Source: Auriscalpium vulgare (lineage: Eukaryota > Basidiomycota > Agaricomycetes > Russulales > Auriscalpiaceae). Taken from it: a stretch of DNA of 64,000 nucleotides. The DNA lies in contig JAHBBC010000007.1 in the NCBI GenBank assembly GCA_019915015.1, positions 1,753,843 through 1,817,842 of the forward strand. The letters are read 5' to 3'. Each line of letters opens with the position of its first letter. Position 1 is the first letter of the stretch. Made by a program: the position numbers and the translations under genes. The notes beneath the pieces were generated by a model. That model saw only the letters and a list, made by a program, of their open reading frames with translations, was not told the DNA's origin and did no database searches. Shown piece by piece: positions 36,934-46,676 of this stretch.

Positions 36934-37070
36934 CAACTACCTCTGTGATCAGACATCGGTTCACCGCGCCCCTAACTACCACCATCAGGATCATACTTTT
37001 GCCCCAAATTCTAGCCCCCAGCTACCTCAGACCCCTCAGAGCTTCCGGCGCAAAGCGCCGTCTAGCTACC
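36934..37070. repeat. Subterminal motif cluster and hairpin, right end
   Basis: Four plus-strand copies of the (A/G)CTACC heptamer occur at about 36934, 36973, 37020 and 37064. A perfect 6-bp hairpin CGGCGC-AAA-GCGCCG sits at about 37046-37060. Both features are conserved in the second copy at 63906-64000. Confidence 0.6.
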
Positions 37071-37078
37071 GTGCGAAA

Positions 37079-37110
37079 ATCATACCCCTGGCGTGAGTTA
37101 CGGGGGTCCT
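37079..37110 (-). repeat. Terminal inverted repeat, right
   Basis: Reverse complement of the left repeat with one mismatch; ends GTTACGGGGGTCCT at 37110. Confidence 0.95.
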
Positions 37111-37118
37111 TCTGATCC
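37111..37118. repeat. Target-site duplication, right copy
   Basis: TCTGATCC, identical to 30241-30248. Confidence 0.9.
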
Positions 37119-37463
37119 CCGCAATCTCTTGCACGCATTTACCCGTCCCGGATCCCACCGTCTTTCCTTACAATTCAATCTGATTTCGTTCTGCACGTCA
37201 CCTGGACGTCCACAGCACATACACGCCGCATGCGACCTGGGTGGATTCTAGATATCTGACTGGATCGTGTTATCTTATTACGCTCTGCTGTTGTATGTAG
37301 GCCATTGGCACAAGACGCGATGGGTGACGACCTCAGAGGCCAAAGCGTCGGGCTTACATGCCTGTTCTGGCGCCATTATTATGCTGCGCTCGGATCACTC
37401 GCGGTTCACGCGCAACATTGTGGCGCTTTGTCTCTTTTTTCCTCGCCGAGCACATCGCCCACC
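37119..37463. other. Between transposon and carboxypeptidase relic
   Basis: 345 bp, presumably the remnant of the former carboxypeptidase promoter. No feature recognised. Confidence 0.4.
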
Positions 37464-39025
37464 ATGAAGACTCCGACAATATTGATCTGTCTGCCCCTCG
37501 CAAATGTTATACTTCAACGATTCCAAGCTGATGTCTTTCACGCGCCTTTCAGTAACATTGCCAAAGGTGTTGGAAAGTCCACCGTGACGCTCTTACCGGA
37601 GGATGGAGAAGTGGTTTGACAGAGGAAGAAGAGCATCAGGGTCTGACATGTATGTATCGACTCTGCGTCACTGAACCCGGACTGCTCCGCGTTTTTCACC
37701 CCGCCTTCACCCACCCTCAGCTGAAGACGACCGAGCCCGTACTGCGCGACCCGTGCAACAGTAGGCAGCAGTCGTCGGACTACCTCAACATCTCGGACGG
37801 CAAGCATCGCAGCATCTGTTCTCATGGTAAGTCAGCGTCAAGTTCCCGAGGTAAGGCTAGACTTCTGCTGGTAAGCGGAATCCCTGGCTGAACGACGGTC
37901 CACGCGCTAGGTCAAGTCACCCAAGGGCCTCCTTCTAGAGCTCGGGCAATACCGCATCGCAGTCGAACGACTCATCACAGGCACCTGGACCAAGTGCAAC
38001 CAGCCCGTCAACCGCGGGGCTGGACAGACATGCTTTCATGTGTGCGCAAGCAGCGGATAGCTATTATATAGCACCGGCCATGTAAAATGTGACCGGGCAG
38101 ACGGATCCGCTCGCCTACATAACTGGCAGCTGCCTGCAGCTGCCCTCGGTGCCGGAGTATGCGCGCAACGGTCACCCCATGTTCCTCGGTGAGCTCTGCA
38201 GCATTGCCGCTACTGTGGCTGCCACTGGCTGGACGCTGACGACGTGGCCTGCAGAGAAGGGGGTCAATGTGTACGATGTGCGCAAGACGTGCAAAGGAAG
38301 CAGCGGGGAAAGCGACATCTGCTCCAGTGGACGGACTCCAAGTGGGTGAAACGCGGATGAACGCGCCTGAAAATAAGGCTGCGCTGGGCGTGGCCGTCGA
38401 CAGGACGTTACAGACCATTGGCGCGAACATCATGCGGCAGTTCATAGAGGATAGCGAGACGATGCGCAGCAGCGCTGTATCGCGTCCTGAGCTGGCGAAC
38501 GATGATACACGCCTCGTTGGCAACACCGGTCAGCTGCACACAAAAAGTAAATTGCACATTTGACAGGGAGACGCTCGCTGACACGGTTATACTGCAGACT
38601 CTTCGTGCAATCTCATCATGCGTACCAGATTCATTCTCGTTCCAGCAAACCTGGACTTAATACATGGTAACGGGTGCTGAGCTCGAGCGCTGATACCACA
38701 ATGAATTCAATGCTTCGTTTGCGAGAAAGGGGTGACGCCGGAGACAAGGTACGTGTCCGGCGACGCTGGAAACGCCGCGTTCCTGCACATGTATGAAATT
38801 GGGTGGGTATCATGTTCTGAGCGGACTTCTCTGGTACCCCATCGGAGATGGTTGACACCTCCATCACCCACAGCCATGGCGCCGTTCGCCGCCGTTCGAC
38901 CAGTCCGAAGCCACTCTGGTGAGCTTTTGGAACCATTCCGAAATGGGACATCGCCGCTCATTTATATATTTCAAGACTTGTTCATGCGCTGGCTCGACGA
39001 CGTGTCCCTACTCGTCGCCGTGCCT
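37464..39025 (+). pseudogene. Decayed serine carboxypeptidase gene
   Basis: A degenerate paralogue of the carboxypeptidase at 4019-5966. Matching pieces follow in gene order in different frames: the start MKTPTILICLPLAN, HPQLKTTEPVL, DYLNISDGKH, KGLLLELGQYRIA, QPVNRGAGQ, VNVYDVRKTC, PENKAALGV, AGNAAFLHMYEIG and near the end DLFMRWLDDVSLL (compare DLFTRWLEDSSLT in the intact gene). Stops, frameshifts and deletions separate the pieces; the active-site Ser region is missing. It lies 350 bp from the transposon end and is convergent with the intact APH kinase gene. The functional copy has the opposite orientation 33 kb away. Confidence 0.88.
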
Positions 39026-39265
39026 GGGGCTCACTTACGTAACCCGAGTCTTGCATCGGTGATTCTCCGAAGTCTGTACTGATGAAATCTTCGGTGTATG
39101 TTTGTGTCTTGGCAAATGACAAAACGAAAACTTCGTTGCAGGCCATGCGCTACCTGTCTAGAATGAAATGAAGGTGGGGTTGCCGTCGCGTCGTCCTATG
39201 ACTGCGGTCGTTTGATTATCAGCACACACCCATGGCGCCAAAGTACAATGCAACCGACCCCAAAA

Positions 39266-40584
39266 TTAACCTTTGCGTAGGAAACGCCCAATCAACCCTT
39301 CTGCGGTCCACTGGCCTGGCTCGCCGGGGAGGGAGCTTTCGACTAGACAGTCCACCCCCTCCAGCACCGCCTCCCGCGTCGCCTGCACGTCCCCCCACCC
39401 CACGCGTGGCGTCCAAGCGACCAGATGCGCTCCGAAGAGCTCCAGTGCCACCCGTGCGGTCGCCTCCACCGTGCTGCCTCGCCCACCCTGTTCACCGCCT
39501 ATCCTGTCCGCAAGCGACCGCGCGAAGTAGCTCCGGAGAAACGCGGTGAGCATTTGCTCAGTGACACCGCGTGATTCTGGGTGGAAGCGCCCCGCCGTGC
39601 ATATCTCGGCGGACAGTTGGCCGACGTCGAGCCCTGGGGGCCCGGTCTTCGCGACCTCCCAGTCGACGATGTGTATGCGCTCGAGGCGCACCGTGCCTTC
39701 CGCATCGGCGCCGAGGCGCACAAGCATATTGCCAGGCCAATAGTCACCCATGAGGAACGTCTCGCGCGACGTGCGGATGTCCTCCGTGCGCCGCGCCGCG
39801 AGCTCGCGTATGACGCGCAGCGTGTCCTCCGGTACGCCCAGCGGCGGCTCGTCCAGAACAGGGAGCGCACTCACGCCCGCAAGCGTGTCCGCGAGGCGGC
39901 CGTACGTCACAAACGCGGAGATTGCCTTGCCCTTGGTGTTCTGCGCGAAGTAATTGATCACGGTCTCCCCATCCGCGCTGCGCCCCCACGCATGGAGTCG
40001 CCCCAGGAACTCTCCCAGCGCAGCACCGATGGAGGCAGCTATCGCGCCCGTGGGCGGATGCTCGATGAGCAGCTGCTTGAGAGTAGGGAGGCCCTCCGCG
40101 CCGGCGTCGTCCATGATAATCGCGCGTACCGCGGCGTCGTATGCGTGAACGGCGGGCACGGTCACCACGGCGTCGCTGGGGAGCCAAGCCTTGACACGGC
40201 GCAGTGCCTCCACTTCATAGTCCTGTAGCGAAGATTGATTCAGATTAGCACCGGCTGCACAATGCTTTGCGAGCAGATGCGTACCTGGCGCTCGACGTCG
40301 ATGGAGAAATCCACGTTGCTTTGCACGTACGACTTGGCGTGCTTCAGGACGAGTGTATTGCGCCCTTCGAAGGGCGTGCAGAGGTGTAGGCGGTAGACGA
40401 AATTGGTGTTGCCTCCGGAGAGCGGGGTGATCCTGGTGCATGCGAAGGGAGTGTTGGACACGTAAGCTGCAACTCCCTCTAGTCTGCCCAGGTCGATGGT
40501 TGCATCGCTGCTTTCCATGGCTTTGTTGGCGTCCGTGTCTTCTTCACTGGTCGTTATATCTCTTACATGCGTCGGTTCCGGCAA
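39266..40584 (-). CDS. APH-family phosphotransferase (kinase-like)
   Basis: Small-molecule kinase of the aminoglycoside phosphotransferase / methylthioribose kinase / choline kinase-like fold; substrate unknown. Two exons, 40285-40584 and 39266-40222, 418 aa. Visible features are the Gly-rich loop LSGGNTNFVYRL, the Lys of NTLVLKHAKSYV, the catalytic loop MGDYWPGNMLVRL (a HGDxxxxN variant with Met in place of His) and the metal Asp of IHIVDWEVAKTGPPGLDVG. A methionine at codon 22 is an alternative start. The 3' end converges on the carboxypeptidase relic. A fragment of a second copy is at 2687-2787. Confidence 0.88.
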
Positions 40585-40846
40585 CGGATGACTTGGTGAG
40601 TCGGCCCCGTGCGGTCAGAACCCGAACGAGTCCCAGCCTCGCAAACGCCGAACACCCAGCAGGGCCAAAATCACAATAATGTTTTGTTTGTCACTCAGAT
40701 GGATTAAATTGACTGTGAAGTGACACACATTGAAATAGTACACAAAAAAGTGAGGATTGCACTATAGGAACAACAACAGATGACAACAACAGCGATACAC
40801 TCGTGGTAGCACACTTCCATTACTGCTAGCTATTGCGCCCAACCGA

Positions 40847-43800
40847 TTACAGCTTGTCGTAGTATGTGTCAAGGGCGGGGATATCGGGCTGCGAAAACGA
40901 GCGTTGAACGAAACCAGCCGGCCGATCAATGCATATAAACTCACCTTGAGACCCTTGCGCGTGCGAATGGTCCTGACGAGCTCCTCGAGCTTGCTGCCCT
41001 TGTCCAGAGGTGCTGCAAGCAGCATCAGTGACATTCGCCATGCAAGCCACAGAGGAATCACGTACAGCCATTCATCACCTCCCAGTGATCGAACACAGAT
41101 TGCGGGAACGCCTGGCCGCCGGTTGCGGAGCGCAGGTCACCATTGAAGCCGAATGACTCCATGACAGGCAGGTATGCCTTGACGGTGAACATCGGCGTGC
41201 CTACGCGCTGCTCCTCGGAGAACACCTGTCCTCGGCGCTTGTTCAGCACGGAGTAGATACCGCCGATGGCGTTCTCCGGGCACTGAACCTCGACTACATG
41301 CACGGGCGATGAGCAGGGCGCAGGACCATACAGACGAAGCAACGTACCGAGGTATACAGGCTCCTGCAGCGTTGGTTGCGCGAGCAGGCAGGCGGCGTAC
41401 GTGGCGCGACGACACGTCGGAATGATCTGTCCTCCGCCACGATGGATAGCATCCGTGTGGAGCTGCGAGAGGCGTCAGCACACGTTCCTCATGCAACGAA
41501 AAAGCCACGCGCAACGCACCGTGACATCGAGGACGTTCACGCGGACACCGCGCATGTTCTCTTCAGCACAGACACCCTCCTTCGTTGCCCACTGGAACGC
41601 AGCAATGCACGAGTCCTTGATCTCGTTGAGGTACTGTACACCCTTCGTGACATCGACAAGTAGATTGGGGCCGGTTGTGTCGGGACCAAAGCACCAGATC
41701 TTGCGAGCGTCGGTGACGTCCCAGCCATACTCGTCCGCGAGCACACGTGCACGGAGCTTGAAATCGTCGCGTGCGCTGACCTTGCCGTTCTCGATCGCGA
41801 GGGAGAGCTCGTCCTCAATTGGCTGCGCCTTCATGTAGAGACGGTTGTGCTTATTCTGCGACTTGGAGAGCGCAACGATGGACGACTCAGCCGTGACTGT
41901 CTCACGGTAGCCGACGACGGGTTCTGAAATCTTGAGGGGCACACCAGCGTGGTCGTCTTGGAGATCCTGCGATGCATTTGGTAAGGATATATCCGAACTA
42001 ATATTAAGATAGGCTGCGCACCTTCAAACAGATCTCCAAGTGGAGCTCACCAGCACCGGCGACGATGTGCTCACCTGTCTCGGCTATCCACGCCTGGACA
42101 CATGGATCCGACTTCGACAAGCGCTTGAGACCCTCGACGAGCTTGGGCAAATCCGCAGCGTTCTTCACCTCGACGGCGACCTGCACGACAGGCGAAACGG
42201 AGAACTTCATAACCTTCATGTTGTGCGCCGTCTCGGACGTGGTGAGAGTGCCCGTCTTGAGCAGGAACTGGTCGATACCAACGAGACCAACGATGTTGCC
42301 GGAGGGGCAGTCCTCAATAGGCTCGACGTAGCGGCCCATCATGAGCACAGTCCGCTGAACGCTCTTGATGAACAGGTCCTCCTTCTTGCCGGGGACGTAG
42401 TTCGGGCCCTGGATGCGGATCTTGGGGCCTGAGCGCACAGTGCCGGAGAAGACACGGCCGAACGCGTAGAAGCGGCCCTTATCGGACGTCGGCACCATCT
42501 TGGAGATGTAGAGGACAAGCGGGCCCTTGGGGTCGCAGTCGCGGATACCAATGGCAGACTCGTCGTCCATGGGGCCCTCGTACAGGGTCTCGACGCGATA
42601 GCGCTGAGCAGTTGCGGGCGAGGGGAGGTTGATGACTATCATCTCCAAGAGCGAATCTCCGGCAGGGAGGAACTTGCGCATGATGACCTTGAGCAGGGCC
42701 TTGCCTTCAAGATCGCGCTCTTCCTGCAGGAGCTTGATATCAAGCTTCTCGAGCATAGGTGCGATCTTGTCCTTCTTGAAGTTCATCACGGCATCGAAAA
42801 TCTTGAAGATAGGGTCGAGGACGAAGACGTTGAACGCACGTTCGAGCGGCTTGCCGTCGGCATCTGTCGACTTAGTGGACCACTTCTTGGTCGCTGGGTT
42901 GAAGAAGTTGTCGCCCCAAAGCTTCGCCATCATCTTCTCCTTGTCGACACCGAACTTTTTCGCGTAACGCGCCGCGAACTGACGGAGCGTAAAGCCCCAT
43001 CCGTGAAGGCCGGAGCCGAAAGCGACGGTGCCCTTGTCGGGGTAGACCTGGACGTCGCCGAGCGCCTCGTCGTGGTATGTAGAGATGATGACGTTGACGC
43101 TCTCGATTGTTCGCGAGAAGGATTGATACAGGTCCTCTTTTGACACCTGGAGCTCGAGCAGCGCGCGATCAACTTTGTTGATGATCACCACTGGCTTGAT
43201 GCGCTCGCCAAGCGACTGGCGCAACACAGTCTCGGTCTGCACGCAGACACCCTCCACACAATCGACGACGACCAGAGCACCGTCGGTGACACGGAGTGCG
43301 GCCGTGACCTCTGACGAGAAGTCAACGTGCCCCGGGGAATCGATAAGATTGATCAAGAACTCGTTGCCTGCGAGAACAGTGACATAAGGGTATGGGCGGG
43401 AGTAAGCGAGATACAGTACGCACCCTCGGTTTTCTGCTTGATCGAGGGGAGCTCCTCCTTGTCAATCTCGAAGTACATCGAGATAGCAGTAGACTTGATC
43501 GTGATACCACGCTCCTTTTCGTCGTCTCTTGTGTCCGTGAACCGCATTTCGCCGGCTTTTGAGCCCGCAATGATACCGGCCTTGGACACGAGCGAGTCTG
43601 TGAGGGTGGACTTTCCGTGGTCGACTGTGCGCAGGTCCGTCGGTGCTCATTCACAGGGGATCGACAACGCGAAAAAAACACTCACCATGGGCAATGACAC
43701 TCATGTTACGGATGTTCGTGGGCTTGTCCATGAGCGCCCGGATCTGGTCTGTCGACGAGTATGTCCGTCAGCACCCATAGAAATACTCCTGGGCCGGAAG

Positions 43801-43891
43801 AGCTTACGAACCTACGGTGAAGTTACTGGGTGGACGGCATCGGTCAGCAACGACATTCCGATTGCAGGGGATCGGGGAGGACGTACACCAT
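40847..43891 (-). CDS. EFT: Translation elongation factor 2
   Basis: GTPase that drives ribosomal translocation in the cytosol. Ten exons: 43887-43891, 43812-43825, 43686-43748, 43424-43624, 42022-43367, 41520-41966, 41348-41462, 41066-41293, 40945-41012, 40847-40888. They sum to 843 codons, 842 aa, the same length as yeast eEF2. The first coding exon has only 5 nt (ATG GT) and the second 14 nt. Motifs: G1 AHVDHGKST, G3 DSPGHVDF, G4 NKVDR, and the diphthamide loop [16 protein letters not shown], whose His in AIHRGG is the modified residue. The end [10 protein letters not shown] is invariant. No frame defect in 2.5 kb of coding sequence. Confidence 0.98.
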
Positions 43892-44306
43892 GGCGTCTAG
43901 ATTTTACAGAGGTCAGAACAGAAAGAGTTGCGGGTGCGAGCTCCTCTGGAGGTCGCTGTATGACAGGGAGGGGAAAGTCGAGCAACCGAAGCCGCTAGGG
44001 ACTGGATGATGGACTGGAGCAAGCAAAGTTTGCAGCCACAGGCTTATCGATCCAGCTACGGCTTTAGGGCCGGCGCCAGACGCTTCCGAAAATCGAGTCG
44101 CGTTCTGGCCGGACCTTGCGCTCTGCCTTTGCGTTACTATTAGTTACCTATGGCTGGGTGATGATGATCGTAACATACGTGTGCGATGGTGCCCGCGTTG
44201 TCTGCGAGGATCTAAGCGGCAGCGTTGTCGAGCTCGCGCTATTCATGAGACATCTAAGCGCTGGACAATCTCTACCGTGATTTGAGTGGTCATCTACCAA
44301 GTAAGT
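43892..44306. promoter_or_regulatory. Bidirectional promoter region, EF-2 / GNAT gene
   Basis: 415 bp between divergent start codons. It must hold the strong EF-2 promoter; I could not pick out a TATA box with confidence. Confidence 0.5.
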
Positions 44307-45114
44307 ATGTCCGCACCGCTGTCCAACAGCCCCTCGCCCCAGCTTGCTCCGTTCGAGATCGACCCCAGGACAGGTGAACCGTACCTGCGCCTGCCCCCGC
44401 CTCTCTCGCACATCGTCATCACACCGCCTCGGCCCTCCGACGCCCCTTCAGCCGTGCGGCTGTTCAACGATCCGCTCGTATATCGATGGGTCTCGACGCC
44501 CCCCTTTCCGTATCTACTGGAGCACGCGGAGGACTGGTATGCACTAGTCAAGGCGGAAACGGGCAAAGTGTGGAAGGAGCTGCAGGAGGCGAGTGCAGAT
44601 GGACCGCTGAAGATTGTCGCCGGGTGCCCGGTGCGGGCAATTCGTTGCTGGAAGGAGGACGGGACGAACGTCTTCATCGGCGACTGCGGGTTCATGAGGC
44701 ATACGTTCGCCGATGTCGCAGACCTGGACGAGCGCGCGAGGTTAGTCGCGGAGAACAAGGCGCGACCTCCGGGCGACCCCAACATCATATGGTCCATCGG
44801 AGGTACGCAGAGCATTCAAGGTCTCGATTAAAGACTCAATCTCTCCGTCAGACTATCTCGACCCGGCATGGCATGGCCAAGGCATCATGACAGCGGTCAT
44901 AGGGACGCTCATGTCGCAGTGGGCGATCCCGAGGATGGCGGTGCGCGTCGTGCGCCCGACCGTGTTCGACGGCAACATCGGCAGTGTGCGGACGTTCGAG
45001 AAGAATGGGTTTACCCTTGTGCAGACGCTGCCGGAGAGCATGTTCGTCAAGGAGAAAGGGCCATTCCCTGCAGAAAATCGGACGCAGCACTTTCTGGAAT
45101 GGAGGGCGTGTTAG
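44307..45114 (+). CDS. GNAT-family N-acetyltransferase
   Basis: Acyl-CoA-dependent acetyltransferase of the RimJ/RimL-like type common in fungi; substrate unknown. Two exons, 44307-44802 and 44852-45114, 252 aa. The N-terminal strand reads HIVITPPRPSDAPSAVRLFNDPLVYRW. The core has TNVFIGDCGF and IIWSIGDYLDPAWHGQGIMTAV, which carries the acetyl-CoA loop. NIGSVRTFEKNGF is the usual penultimate block. No signal peptide or membrane segment is seen. Confidence 0.88.
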
Positions 45115-46676
45115 GGGAGGTAGCACAGCCTGCGTATGTAGACGTGCCGGATAATGCCCGAATAATGCGCAACAAATTTGAACACTGGGACAGTAACCAC
45201 CGGAGGCAAAACGCTTATGGCCCGTAAGCCCCACGAACACATATAGCCATGAAGCCAATATTTTGCAGAGGTCGTATTCTCTCTCTGGTGCGGCCAAGAC
45301 ATCCAACAAGTTCCCGCTACGAATAGTAGTGGGTCTTGTAGCGCAATCGTGGCCCATTTTACTGCAATCGGGGGGTGGATCTGGCAAAAGCTGTGCACTG
45401 AGTTCGAACCTCGGCACCTCCCACACCTTTATTGTCTTCTCCTTGAGTCTTGACCACGAACGCGTTATTGTCTTCTCCCTCTATTACAAGCCGCACAAGT
45501 CGACACACTGGAACCACTCCAATATCCACCAATATAACCACAAACCTCACCGGTGTGCCTGTGTCGACGGAGCCCTTCCCACCTTTATCGTTTCCATGCC
45601 TTTCCTCCTATGAAATTGCTCACAACCCTCTCTCATGCCGTCCTCCGTGTGTCTATCGCCTCGAATACTGCGAAAGGCACCGTGACCACCGTCTTGGACT
45701 GTGCGCTATCCTCTGGCCTCCCCTCTGATGTTGTCCTTGCTTGTGACTGGCTCTCTGCCACCACTACCCGCGGAGCGCCCCGAATGCCTCTTCCCCGCGA
45801 TGGCGACCGTAATAGTGTGTGCAGATTCTCTGACATGACTTACATACCCGTACTTTCACACCACCCTTCTCCCTCCTATGCGGGATCTTCCCTTGCCCCG
45901 CTGCTCGCATCGTCTTCGTTCCCAATCAATCTTTCTCTGCACCATATCCTTTTACATCAGAAAGATCCCGGTTACCCATATCTTTTCTTTGTGATGGGGG
46001 CATGCTCTCAGCGACATTTTATGGCACTGTCAAAGACCAGCACGCCGCGTTGGCCCGGCACTTACACTCAGGACATGGCGCCGCGGAGGGCAACATGGTG
46101 CACGCATGCTACACGCATGCACTCATTTACGGTATTCCCATAGTACACGAGCATCCCTTCCTACCGCTGTATTTAGAGTTGTTCTCGTAAAGGGTTATGC
46201 CCGTCACATCCTGTCGCTGTCATGCGAGCATTTACTTAGAGCTGTTGCCAAACACCGCGCGTGTGCCAACACTCTCAAAACACTCTCAAATACGGAGGAT
46301 TTTGAAATTTGTCGAGTCGGTCACGCCACGCTGTAAAAAAACTCCTTACGCTGGTTCAAAGTAATGTTCTCTCATACAGAGAGGAGACCGGGTACTAGTA
46401 GCGGGCCCTGCCGCGGAGCGGCCCTACGCAATTATACATTCGAGGGAAGGCTTAAGGCTCCAAGCACAGGCTGAGGATGGCGCAGGGCGGCTGTGCCGGT
46501 CAGGAGGACGCTTAATTTCCCACGTTGTCTGACGTCGATGTCTAGCTCAACGCGACCGCCCGTCCGCCCAACTTTCCTTACCTCCTTCCACCGCTATCGC
46601 CCCTAGCAACTACCCCTCCGTTCCCTGTAATTTATATTCACATCTATCACCAGGCGCAAGGCCATTACGCTGACCC
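45115..46676. other. Intergenic with possible gene relic
   Basis: 1.6 kb between two plus-strand genes. Apart from the open frames at 45610-46190 I recognise nothing. A tRNA-like T-arm near 45395 was rejected. Confidence 0.4.
45610..46190 (+). pseudogene. Possible decayed gene of unknown family
   Basis: Two overlapping open frames: 45610-46143 (starts MKLLTTLSHAVL, contains LPSDVVLACDWLS) and 46002-46190 (contains MVHACYTHALIYGIPIVHEH and ends PLYLELFS). The second looks protein-like. They could be parts of one frameshifted reading frame. I do not recognise the family, and it may be chance. Confidence 0.25.

Larger units (their letters stand above)
30249..37110. mobile_element. Complete P-like DNA transposon with Ulp1 protease fusion
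   Basis: A 6,862-bp element bounded by 32-bp terminal inverted repeats (30249-30280 and 37079-37110, one mismatch, starting AGGACCCCCGTAACTCA). It is flanked by a perfect 8-bp duplication TCTGATCC. It contains one spliced minus-strand gene (30488-36752) that is fully open. An 8-bp duplication, terminal repeats of about 31 bp and a D-x2-H-x2-K-x2-R-N catalytic block are those of the P superfamily. A second copy starts at 63906. Intact coding and identical 95-bp ends suggest recent activity. Confidence 0.9.

Noticed and set aside
30249..37110. Assignment of the transposon to KDZ or hAT
   Set aside because: KDZ CxC and transposase motifs are not seen, and the D-x2-H-x2-K-x2-R-N block with LPVPAERTL fits P/THAP9 better; hAT shares the 8-bp duplication but has shorter terminal repeats and a different core.
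45370..45425. tRNA-like acceptor stem and T-arm (GGGGGTG ... CTGAG TTCGAAC CTCGG CACCTCC)
   Set aside because: Stems pair, but only about 20 nt separate the acceptor 5' strand from the T-arm, so no D-arm or anticodon arm can fit.
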